The notes under the pieces were generated by a model, which was not told the DNA's origin, made no database searches, and was given only the letters and a program-made list of their open reading frames with translations. A program made the position numbers and the translations under genes. DNA of 6,910 nucleotides from CAYYVJ01 sp964475115 (GTDB taxonomy: Bacteria; Bacillota; Clostridia; Lachnospirales; Lachnospiraceae), in contig CAYYVJ010000092.1 in assembly GCA_964475115.1 (NCBI GenBank), forward strand, positions 1 to 6,910, given 5' to 3'. This document shows positions 1-5,566 of the stretch, one piece after another. Position 1 is the stretch's first letter; each line of letters begins with the position of its first letter.

Positions 1-512
1 GGATCTAGTTCACCAGCCATAATTTCATTCGCATTAACTACCATATCAAGCATATAGTTATAATCTGAACCTGTCGCAGGGTCTACAGATCTTCTCCATG
101 AATAAACAAAGTTTTCTGCAGTAACTGCTTCTCCGTCAGACCATCTAGCGTCATCACGAAGTGTAAATGTATATACAAGTCCGTCATCGCTAACTTTAAC
201 ATCAGCAGCTTGTGCGTTTACTACTTCACTTTTATCGTTTATCTTCATTAAACCTTCAAAAGCATGATTGATTAATGTACCACCATCAACAGCTGTATTA
301 AGAGATGGATCAATTGTATTAGGTTCTGGACCTACGTGTACATTTAATACGCTTTCTCCTACTACTACATCATTTCCTTTTGTGGTTTCTTTTGAGCCAG
401 TTGTTGACTCATTTGCTGCATTGTTTCCGCCGCAAGCAGTTAAGAATGTCGCTACTAGCATAACTAGTAATAACATGAAAGCCACTGGTTTTGTAAAAAT
501 ATTCTTTTTCAT
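1..512 (-). CDS. oppA: Oligopeptide ABC transporter substrate-binding lipoprotein OppA (family 5), N-terminal part
   Basis: This is the extracytoplasmic peptide receptor of the adjacent transporter. The window holds the first 170 codons and the rest lies beyond the left edge; the family is usually about 530-600 residues. The start is ATG at 512, with a consensus AGGAGG 7 bases upstream. Residues 1-26 form a lipoprotein signal peptide: basic KK, a hydrophobic core, then the lipobox LTAC with Cys27 as the lipidated residue. A Gly/Asn/Ser/Thr-rich linker follows to about residue 52. The mature family-5 binding fold begins near residue 55 (GPEPNTIDPS). The stretch at 114-146 is the family hallmark: YTFTLRDDARWSDG, then a VTAENFVYSW-type segment and VDPAT. 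It is the last gene after oppBCDF, 116 bases beyond oppF. The substrate is inferred from the family; a dipeptide or other peptide specificity cannot be excluded. Confidence 0.93.
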   Translation of the reverse strand, partial: MKKNIFTKPVAFMLLLVMLVATFLTACGGNNAANESTTGSKETTKGNDVVVGESVLNVHVGPEPNTIDPSLNTAVDGGTLINHAFEGLMKINDKSEVVNAQAADVKVSDDGLVYTFTLRDDARWSDGEAVTAENFVYSWRRSVDPATGSDYNYMLDMVVNANEIMAGELD

Positions 513-538
513 ATATTTTCCTCCTTTTTCTTGAGCAT
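509..538 (-). CDS. Possible 9-codon leader frame (MLKKKEENI) overlapping the oppA start
   Basis: An ATG at 538 opens a 9-codon frame rich in Lys and Glu. Its TGA stop overlaps the oppA start as ATGA (509-512), the usual geometry for translational coupling, and the frame contains the oppA ribosome binding site. A purine-rich AAAAGGAG lies upstream, but about 16 bases from the ATG, further than is normal for efficient initiation. The frame is so short that it could arise by chance. It is reported as a candidate only. Confidence 0.2.
   Translation of the reverse strand: MLKKKEENI
520..525 (-). promoter_or_regulatory. Ribosome binding site of oppA
   Basis: A perfect AGGAGG lies 7 bases before the ATG at 512. 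It fixes the oppA start and suggests strong translation, as expected for a binding protein made in excess over its permease. Confidence 0.85.
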
Positions 539-574
539 CGATACTATCTCGCTACTCCTTTTATCTATTTAACA

Positions 575-606
575 ATTCTTATTAGACACTTTTTCTAGAT
601 AAGAAT
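575..606 (-). other. Stem-loop in the oppF-oppA spacer, not a typical terminator
   Basis: Arms ATTCTTAT (575-582) and ATAAGAAT (599-606) are perfectly complementary. An inner TAGA/TCTA stem (583-586 with 594-597) continues the helix past a single bulged base at 598, leaving a 7-base loop. Downstream on the minus strand the sequence is TTGTTAAATAG, without a U-run, so full intrinsic termination is unlikely. Stem-loops at this position commonly act as RNA stabilisers or processing sites that set the binding-protein message apart from the permease and ATPase message. That role is inferred here. Confidence 0.5.
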
Positions 607-628
607 GTAAATACTACTTTAGTAGATC

Positions 629-1618
629 CTATTTTTTAATCTTGTCCAAGTTATGACAAGCTACAAAATGTCCTGGATCTTTTTCTAAAAATTCGGGTAC
701 CTCTTTTGCACAAATGTCCGTTACATAAGGACATCTAGTCCTAAAAGTACATCCACTTGGTGGATTAAGTGGACTAGGTATGTCCCCCTTTAATATAATT
801 CGTTGCCTACTTCTGCTTATCTTCGGATCAGCAACTGGGATTGCAGATAATAATGTCTGCGTATAAGGATGTAAAGGATTCTTATATAGTTCTTGACTTG
901 AAGTTAATTCAACCAAATGTCCTAAATACATTACACCGATTCGATTACTTATATGTTTTACAACAGATAGATCATGGGCTATAAAGAGATAAGTAAATCC
1001 TTTTTCAGCCTGTAGATCTTCTAGCATATTTACAACTTGAGCTTGAATTGATACATCTAAGGCAGATACCGGTTCATCACACACAATAAATTCCGGATCT
1101 ACTGCTAACGCTCTAGCAATACCTATTCTTTGTCTTTGACCACCAGAAAATTCATGAGCAAAACGATTTGCATGTTCAGAATTTAGTCCTACTGTTTCAA
1201 GTAATTCATATATTTTATCTTTTCTCTCTTCTTTATTCTTATACATCTTATGAATATCAAGAGGTTCACCAACAATATCTCCAACTGTCATTCTCGGATC
1301 TAACGAAGCATAAGGATCTTGAAAAATAATCTGCATCTTCCTACGATAAGGCAACATATCTACCTTTGTAATATCTTCACCATCGTAGATAATCTGACCT
1401 TCTGTAGGTTCATGGAGTCTTAAAATCGTTCTTCCAAGAGTTGTCTTTCCACAACCACTTTCCCCTACTAATCCTAATGTCTCACCCTTTTTTACAAAAA
1501 GGCTTACATCATCTACTGCTTTTACATAATTTGTCTTAAAAAGACCTTCTTTAATTGGAAAATATTTTTTTAGACCTTTTATCTCTAAAAGGATATCTGT
1601 ATCTTGCCTATTATTCAT
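629..1618 (-). CDS. oppF: Oligopeptide ABC transporter ATP-binding protein OppF
   Basis: This is one of two cytoplasmic ATPases that power peptide import through OppBC. It has 329 residues, normal for the family. The motifs are in order: Walker A GESGCGKTT (52-60), Q-loop Gln100, signature FSGGQRQR (157-164), Walker B FIVCDEP (177-183, catalytic Glu182) and switch His215. The C-terminal oligopeptide-transporter domain starts near NPLHPYT (247-253). It carries four cysteines, 290, 296, 303 and 321, spaced C-x5-C-x6-C-x17-C. The same spacing in related Dpp/Opp ATPases binds a [4Fe-4S] cluster. The ATG overlaps the oppD stop as TAATG, and an AAGGAG inside the oppD end serves it, so translation is probably coupled. 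OppF rather than OppD is assigned from gene order and the more divergent N-terminus (KKYFPI with a GLF insertion). The stop is TAG. Confidence 0.95.
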   Translation of the reverse strand: MNNRQDTDILLEIKGLKKYFPIKEGLFKTNYVKAVDDVSLFVKKGETLGLVGESGCGKTTLGRTILRLHEPTEGQIIYDGEDITKVDMLPYRRKMQIIFQDPYASLDPRMTVGDIVGEPLDIHKMYKNKEERKDKIYELLETVGLNSEHANRFAHEFSGGQRQRIGIARALAVDPEFIVCDEPVSALDVSIQAQVVNMLEDLQAEKGFTYLFIAHDLSVVKHISNRIGVMYLGHLVELTSSQELYKNPLHPYTQTLLSAIPVADPKISRSRQRIILKGDIPSPLNPPSGCTFRTRCPYVTDICAKEVPEFLEKDPGHFVACHNLDKIKK

Positions 1619-2628
1619 TATTTTCCACTCTCCTTCTCAAATTCTTCTTTTACACTTAACCAGCAAAGAGAGTTGTGACCTTCTCCAACATTACAAAATG
1701 GAGGTTTTTTAGTTAAACATATCTTCATAGCATGCTCACACCTTGGTGCAAATGCACAGCCTTCAGGTGGATTTATTAAATCTACAGGTGTTCCTTCAAT
1801 TGGAACTAATCTTTCATGTTCATCTACGTTTAATTTAGGAATGGATTTTAACAATCCCCATGTATATGGATGTTTTGGATTATAAAAAATATCGTCAATA
1901 CTTCCTCTTTCAACAATATTACCTGCGTACATTACAGCAACTTTATCACAAATATCTGCCACAACACCAAGGTCGTGAGTAATAAAGATAATTGACATAT
2001 TAATCTTGTCTTTTAAGTCTTTCATAAGTTCAATAATTTGAGCTTGTATTGTTACATCCAGTGCTGTCGTTGGCTCATCTGCAATCAATAGTTTAGGATT
2101 GCATGCTAAGGCCATTGCGATCATTACACGTTGTCTCATTCCACCTGAAAATTCATGTGGATATTGATTCATTCTTTTCTCTGGTTGATTGATTCCAACA
2201 AGAGTAAATAATTCAATAATTCTTTCTTTTCTTTGCTTTATGTTTAAATCCGTATGCTTCTTTAAAGATTCATCTATTTGATTTCCCACTGTAAATACAG
2301 GGTTTAAAGATGTCATTGGATCTTGAAATATCATACTTACATCTTTACCACGGATAGTAGACATTTCTTTCTTTGACATGGTTGTTATCTCTTTCCCGTC
2401 AAAGACTATGCTACCTCCTATAATCTTGCCTGGATCTGGAATAATTCCCATAAGACCATAGGATGAAACTGATTTACCACTACCAGATTCCCCTACAATT
2501 CCCATAACTTCACCATGCTTTAAATCATAGGATATGCCACGAACTGCCTTAACTTCTCCCGCATAAGTAAAGAAAGATACTTCAAAATCATTGACGCTCA
2601 ATAATGATTCGTTATTTGATTCTGCCAT
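1618..2628 (-). CDS. oppD: Oligopeptide ABC transporter ATP-binding protein OppD
   Basis: This is the second cytoplasmic ATPase of the importer, 336 residues, expected to pair with OppF in an asymmetric dimer. Walker A is GESGSGKS (46-53), Q-loop Gln102, signature SGGMRQR (161-167), Walker B LLIADEP (180-186, Glu185) and switch His218. The C-terminal Opp domain begins around NPKHPYT (250-256) and has Cys291, 297, 304 and 322, with the same C-x5-C-x6-C-x17-C spacing as OppF. An extra Cys312 lies between the last two. The ATG at 2628 has AAGGAGAG about 6 bases upstream. The gene follows oppC after 16 bases and overlaps the oppF start by one base. Both ATPase sites look intact, as all key residues are present in each subunit. 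Confidence 0.95.
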   Translation of the reverse strand: MAESNNESLLSVNDFEVSFFTYAGEVKAVRGISYDLKHGEVMGIVGESGSGKSVSSYGLMGIIPDPGKIIGGSIVFDGKEITTMSKKEMSTIRGKDVSMIFQDPMTSLNPVFTVGNQIDESLKKHTDLNIKQRKERIIELFTLVGINQPEKRMNQYPHEFSGGMRQRVMIAMALACNPKLLIADEPTTALDVTIQAQIIELMKDLKDKINMSIIFITHDLGVVADICDKVAVMYAGNIVERGSIDDIFYNPKHPYTWGLLKSIPKLNVDEHERLVPIEGTPVDLINPPEGCAFAPRCEHAMKICLTKKPPFCNVGEGHNSLCWLSVKEEFEKESGK

Positions 2629-2644
2629 AATAATCTCTCCTTAA

Positions 2645-3652
2645 TTATTTCAATTTTGGATCAAGTGCATCTCTAAGCCCGTCACCAAATAAGTTAAATG
2701 CTAAAATAATAATACTAATTGTTGCTGCTGGAAATAGCAAACGATATGGGTAGGATGAAATGCCGTTTAAAGCATCTGATGCCAAAGAACCCAAGCTTGC
2801 AAGTGGTTTACTTACACCTATTCCCAAGAAACTTAAATATGCTTCTGTAAAAATTGCAGATGGAATTTGAAGCATTGTTGTTACGACTAACTGTCCAATA
2901 CAGTTTGGTAACAAGTGCTTTCTAATTAATCTTGAATTATCAGACCCTAAAGCCCTTGCTGCATTAATATATTCCATCTCTTTTAACTGCAATACTTGTC
3001 CACGTACTATTCTGGCCATTCCTACCCAGTATAATAATGCATATACTATGAACATTGCCACAATTCCAGGTCCTAATACTTGTAATCCACCGAAAATCCC
3101 ACCTTTATCAAATGCCTTTGTTAGTGGATCTTCTAGCACAATACGAAGTAAAATAATAATAAGCATATCAGGAAGAGAATATATTATCTCTACAACTCTC
3201 ATCATAGCGGAGTCTACTCGTCCTCCAAGTAATCCTGATATGGCTCCGTATACAGAACCTATTATCAATACTAAAACTGCTGCACCAATACCTATAAGTA
3301 ATGATATTCTTGCACCAATCATTGTTCTTACTAACAAATCACGACCAAGATTATCCGTTCCAAACGGATGTTGCAAGGAAGGACTTAAGCTCTCATGTCC
3401 CCTTATCTGTTGACTATAAGTATAAGGACTAAACAGTGGTCCGACTAAAGCAAAGAGCAATACAATAGCTATTACAAATAAGGATACCATTGCAATCTTA
3501 TTCTGTTTTAGTCTTCTCCAAGCGTCTTTCCAATAACTTGTATTTTCACCTAATGAAACTAGTTCTTCTTTTTCTTTCTTGCTTGCAGGTGCAAAATCAT
3601 CTGCGTTCACTTCTATTTGCATACTAAATAATTTAGAATTATTTAAAACCAC
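2645..3652 (-). CDS. oppC: Oligopeptide ABC transporter permease OppC
   Basis: This inner-membrane permease forms the peptide channel with OppB. It has 335 residues. Residues 1-50 are a hydrophilic N-terminal extension. They are followed by the first membrane segment (about 54-72) and the OppC-type periplasmic-side stretch with HPFGTDNLGRDLLVR (95-109). Five more hydrophobic segments follow, around 112-142, 151-170, 195-215, 255-275 and 305-325. The EAA coupling loop, which docks on the ATPases, is EYINAARALGSDNSRLIRKH (227-246). The start is GTG, not ATG: AAAGGAG at 3660-3666 lies 7 bases upstream. The ATG at codon 11 has no such site and is a less likely start. The gene sits 14 bases after the oppB stop. 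Confidence 0.94.
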   Translation of the reverse strand: MVLNNSKLFSMQIEVNADDFAPASKKEKEELVSLGENTSYWKDAWRRLKQNKIAMVSLFVIAIVLLFALVGPLFSPYTYSQQIRGHESLSPSLQHPFGTDNLGRDLLVRTMIGARISLLIGIGAAVLVLIIGSVYGAISGLLGGRVDSAMMRVVEIIYSLPDMLIIILLRIVLEDPLTKAFDKGGIFGGLQVLGPGIVAMFIVYALLYWVGMARIVRGQVLQLKEMEYINAARALGSDNSRLIRKHLLPNCIGQLVVTTMLQIPSAIFTEAYLSFLGIGVSKPLASLGSLASDALNGISSYPYRLLFPAATISIIILAFNLFGDGLRDALDPKLK

Positions 3653-3659
3653 GATCTTG

Positions 3660-3666
3660 CTCCTTT
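3660..3666 (-). promoter_or_regulatory. Ribosome binding site that sets the GTG start of oppC
   Basis: AAAGGAG begins directly after the oppB stop codon TAG (3667-3669) and lies 7 bases from GTG at 3652. This supports the GTG over the ATG ten codons downstream. Confidence 0.8.
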
Positions 3667-4590
3667 CTAATCTTCTGTTATATTAATTCTTGGATCAACA
3701 GCTTTATATAATAGGTCACACATTAAATTCATCAAAATTATTAGTGCAGATAAAAAGACTGTAGTACCCATGATCATATTGTAATCTCTATTTTCAATTG
3801 ACTTTACAAAATATCTTCCAAGCCCTGCTATATTAAATACCTTCTCTACAACAAAGCCTCCAGTTAATGTATAGGCAACAAGGGGTCCTAAATAAGTGAT
3901 AACTGGAATTAATGAATTACGCATCGCATGTTTAAATGTGACTACAAATTCTGACATACCTTTTGCATTTGCTGTCCTTATGTAATCTTGACCCATTGCT
4001 TCTAGCATACTAGATCTTAACAAACGAGCAATATAACACATTGGGTAAAATCCCAGTGTAATAATTGGAAGTATATAGCTTTTAGGTGTTTCCAAACCTG
4101 TTGTTGGAAGCCACTTCAAATTTATAGAAAATATTAACATTGAAGTTGTCGCTATAACAAAACCTGGTATTGCTATACCAGCAGTGGACAATACACGGAT
4201 CACTCCATCCTGCCACTTCCCTCTCTTTAATGCTGCCAAACAACCTAATGGTATTCCAAGGGTAATTGCAAATAAAATTGATAACCCACCAAGTCTAGCT
4301 GAAATTGGAAAAGATTCTTGAATAATTTTTGTTACTGGAACATTTTTTCGAATCTTAAGACTAACCCCCAAATCACCATTTAAAAGTTGTTTAATATATT
4401 TGAAATATTGTACGTATACAGGCTTGTCCAATCCATATTTTTCATTCATTGCTGCCTGAGCTATTTCATTAGACTTCTCCGAAGCAAATGGACTTCCTGG
4501 AACTAATTTCATTAAGAAAAATGTAATAGTTGCTGCTACAAAAACGGTAAACAGTGCAACTACAAATCGTTTTGCCATGTACTTAACCAT
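3667..4590 (-). CDS. oppB: Oligopeptide ABC transporter permease OppB
   Basis: This is the first gene of the operon, the other channel-forming membrane subunit, 307 residues as usual for the family. An N-terminal membrane segment (about 8-28) is followed by the conserved LVPGSPF region (29-35). Next is an extracellular-side loop containing EKYGLDKPVYVQYFKYI (50-66) and the GDLGVS motif (72-77), which are typical of OppB/DppB. Five further membrane segments lie near 98-121, 133-157, 171-190, 225-248 and 275-297. The EAA loop is around DYIRTANAKGMSEFVVTFKH (202-221). The end, VDPRI, is typical. The ATG at 4590 has only a modest ribosome site (TAGGT 8 bases away, AGAAGG 12 bases away). A second ATG at codon 5 has none. 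Confidence 0.94.
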   Translation of the reverse strand: MVKYMAKRFVVALFTVFVAATITFFLMKLVPGSPFASEKSNEIAQAAMNEKYGLDKPVYVQYFKYIKQLLNGDLGVSLKIRKNVPVTKIIQESFPISARLGGLSILFAITLGIPLGCLAALKRGKWQDGVIRVLSTAGIAIPGFVIATTSMLIFSINLKWLPTTGLETPKSYILPIITLGFYPMCYIARLLRSSMLEAMGQDYIRTANAKGMSEFVVTFKHAMRNSLIPVITYLGPLVAYTLTGGFVVEKVFNIAGLGRYFVKSIENRDYNMIMGTTVFLSALIILMNLMCDLLYKAVDPRINITED

Positions 4591-4618
4591 GAAACTTACC
4601 TACCTTCTTACTTTTTTA

Positions 4619-4634
4619 TTACTTACTTACTTAC
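4619..4634. repeat. Four tandem TTAC units in the oppB leader
   Basis: Four exact copies of TTAC (GTAA on the transcribed strand) run from 4619 to 4634. Degenerate relatives (TTACC, TACC, TTAC) continue to about 4595. They lie in the untranslated leader, 29 bases before the oppB ATG, between the inverted repeat and the ribosome site. A short tetranucleotide run like this can change copy number by replication slippage. Whether it does so here cannot be told from one sequence. Confidence 0.75.
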
Positions 4635-4635
4635 A

Positions 4636-4672
4636 TTAAAGCATTAATTAGCTTACCAACCTACTGCTTTAA
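4636..4672 (-). promoter_or_regulatory. Inverted repeat in the oppB leader
   Basis: TTAAAGCA (4636-4643) and TGCTTTAA (4665-4672) form a perfect 8-bp inverted repeat around a 21-base centre. It lies just downstream of the predicted transcription start, near 4689. It could be an operator for a dimeric repressor or an RNA stem-loop in the leader. No U-run follows, so it is not an intrinsic terminator. I do not recognise it as a known riboswitch or T-box, and the leader is too short for most of those. Confidence 0.45.
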
Positions 4673-4695
4673 AACTTTAATTAGATATAATCTAT

Positions 4696-4725
4696 ATAAT
4701 ACCTTGAATTGCATTTACTTGTCAA
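4696..4725 (-). promoter_or_regulatory. Sigma-A-type promoter of the opp operon
   Basis: Read on the minus strand, a perfect -35 box TTGACA (4720-4725) is followed after 18 bases by a -10 box TATTAT (4696-4701). Transcription would start near 4689, giving a leader of about 100 bases before oppB. It sits between the bofA terminator and oppB, so the transporter operon is transcribed on its own. A 10-bp palindrome, ACTTATAAGT (4741-4750), lies just upstream and could bind a regulator. Confidence 0.8.
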
Positions 4726-4793
4726 CAATAAATAAGGATAACTTATAAGTATAAATAAGCTAGCAATATAATATTTATGCATTATTTTACTCC

Positions 4794-4824
4794 AAAAAAA
4801 AAGAGTTTGCAATTACAAACTCTT
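4794..4824 (-). terminator. Intrinsic terminator of bofA
   Basis: On the minus strand AAGAGTTTG and CAAACTCTT form a perfect 9-bp stem with a 6-base loop (4801-4824), followed by a run of nine T (4802-4794, starting inside the stem end). It begins 26 bases after the bofA stop. On the plus strand no T-run follows, so it acts leftward. Confidence 0.88.
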
Positions 4825-4849
4825 GGTAAAACCTAATATAAATATGTAG

Positions 4850-5122
4850 TTATAAGTTTTGAGCATATAGAATCCCATATAGAAGTAGATATCCAGGAAG
4901 CCCTAATGTTCCTACTGTCACGGCAGTCCAAAGGTTAATACCTACATATAGATTAATTCCAATCAAGGCCATTATCCAGTTTGTACAAATAATTCCAATA
5001 AGCCCTCCTACTAAGCGTAATGTGATTTTTGTTAAAACTCCTTTATGTCTTTTACAAGTTACTACTAATAAAATTACAATACTAAAAATAATAATTCCTA
5101 GTAATATCCAATTTTCTATCAT
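4850..5122 (-). CDS. bofA: Pro-sigma-K processing inhibitor BofA family protein
   Basis: This is a 90-residue membrane protein of the BofA family. In Bacillus subtilis, BofA (87 residues) holds the intramembrane protease SpoIVFB inactive in the membrane around the forespore until pro-sigma-K should be cleaved. Two hydrophobic segments are visible (about 4-22 and 33-55), then the conserved C-terminal block GINLWTAVTVGTLGLPGYL (61-79). Asn48, Asn63 and Thr66 line up with the B. subtilis residues Asn48, Asn61 and Thr64, which are implicated in blocking the protease. The ATG at 5122 has a good site, AAGGGGTGA, about 8 bases upstream. The gene is monocistronic, with its own terminator. In Clostridia the partner proteins SpoIVFA/SpoIVFB are not always present, so the exact role here is inferred. 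Sporulation control of its promoter is expected but not clearly visible. Confidence 0.9.
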   Translation of the reverse strand: MIENWILLGIIIFSIVILLVVTCKRHKGVLTKITLRLVGGLIGIICTNWIMALIGINLYVGINLWTAVTVGTLGLPGYLLLYGILYAQNL

Positions 5123-5238
5123 GTCTTAAATCACCCCTTACATATTTATGCTTTAACTTTCCAATTTATGTATAAACTTTCTATTTCTGGACTATACTTC
5201 CAATAAGAATATTTTTGTGTAAGAAAGTGGGGAAATAA
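5123..5238. promoter_or_regulatory. Divergent spacer between bofA and the DUF2508 gene
   Basis: These 116 bases must carry the promoters of both flanking genes. An imperfect direct repeat of 20-base period is present: TTTATGCTTTAACTTTCC (5145-5162) and TTTATGTATAAACTTTCT (5165-5182), matching at 14 of 18 positions. For the plus strand, TATACT (5193-5198) is a plausible -10 box, but no good -35 box stands at the right distance. No confident promoter can be assigned on either strand. Confidence 0.35.
5229..5233 (+). promoter_or_regulatory. Ribosome binding site that sets the GTG start of the DUF2508 gene
   Basis: GGGGA lies 5 bases before GTG at 5239. An in-frame TAA stands directly before the GTG (5236-5238), so no start further upstream is possible. 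Confidence 0.6.
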
Positions 5239-5469
5239 GTGAGAAAGAAAGATATTGGTATTCCATATGAAGAAAGGCACCTTTTAACTGAAATTGAAAA
5301 AACAAAATGGGCTTTAGATTCTGCCTATTCTAATTTTGAAAATGTAGTAGATCCAGATTTAATTGATTGCTATATTTATGAACTAAAATCTATACAGCAG
5401 CGATATAAGTTTCTCTTAGAAAAGGCAAAGCAAAATAATATTCAAAAGAATTTGTATAGCAAACTCTAA
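5239..5469 (+). CDS. yaaL: DUF2508 / YaaL-family small protein
   Basis: This 76-residue soluble, highly charged protein has no signal peptide or membrane segment. It resembles the YaaL/DUF2508 family of Firmicutes. The recognisable core is ALDSAYSNFENVVDPDLIDC (25-44) followed by a YELKSIQQRYKFLLEKAK-type helix (47-64). It is probably two helices that pair as a hairpin. Its biochemical function is unknown. In Bacillus the family member lies between recR and bofA on the same strand. Here it is next to bofA but points away from it, and recR is not in the window. The start is GTG, forced by the in-frame stop immediately before it. Length is normal for the family. It ends 51 bases before the A-tract of the shared terminator. 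Confidence 0.8.
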   Translation: MRKKDIGIPYEERHLLTEIEKTKWALDSAYSNFENVVDPDLIDCYIYELKSIQQRYKFLLEKAKQNNIQKNLYSKL

Positions 5470-5520
5470 CTCTTTGGTGCCCGCTTATGACACCTTTCTT
5501 GTACGCCAAACCTAACGATT

Positions 5521-5566
5521 AAAAAAAAGAAGGACTTAGGGTTATACCCTAAATCCTCCTTTTTTA
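5521..5566. terminator. Bidirectional intrinsic terminator shared by yaaL and fliS
   Basis: AGGACTTAGGG (5531-5541) pairs with CCCTAAATCCT (5547-5557) around a 5-base loop. An A-run (5521-5528) lies on one side and a T-run (5560-5565) on the other, so each strand ends in U's. On the minus strand the one irregular position is a G-U pair. On the plus strand it is a C-A mismatch, so the leftward (fliS) direction should be stronger. The fliS stop codon (5542-5544) lies in the loop and the last five fliS codons lie in or beside the stem. Confidence 0.88.

Noticed and set aside
268..534. Plus-strand open frame of 88 codons at the left end
   Set aside because: It runs antisense through the signal peptide and N-terminal domain of oppA, which is strongly supported, and it resembles no family. 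It is a shadow frame.
614..625. Palindrome CTACTTTAGTAG just after oppF as a terminator
   Set aside because: Five-base arms with a two-base centre cannot form a stable hairpin and no U-run follows on the minus strand.
3048..3413. Plus-strand open frame of 121 codons inside oppC
   Set aside because: It is fully antisense to the conserved permease gene, Pro/Ile/Ser-rich without family features, and has no reason to be a gene.
5143..5169. Sigma-E-like promoter for bofA (ATA, 16 bases, CATAAATA on the minus strand)
   Set aside because: The spacing is right, but the last -10 base differs, and transcription would begin within the bofA ribosome site, leaving no usable leader. AT-rich DNA gives such matches by chance.
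5470..5520. Possible hairpin TTTGG/CCAAA in the yaaL downstream region
   Set aside because: Only five base pairs over a long loop; the strong bidirectional terminator directly after it explains the region.
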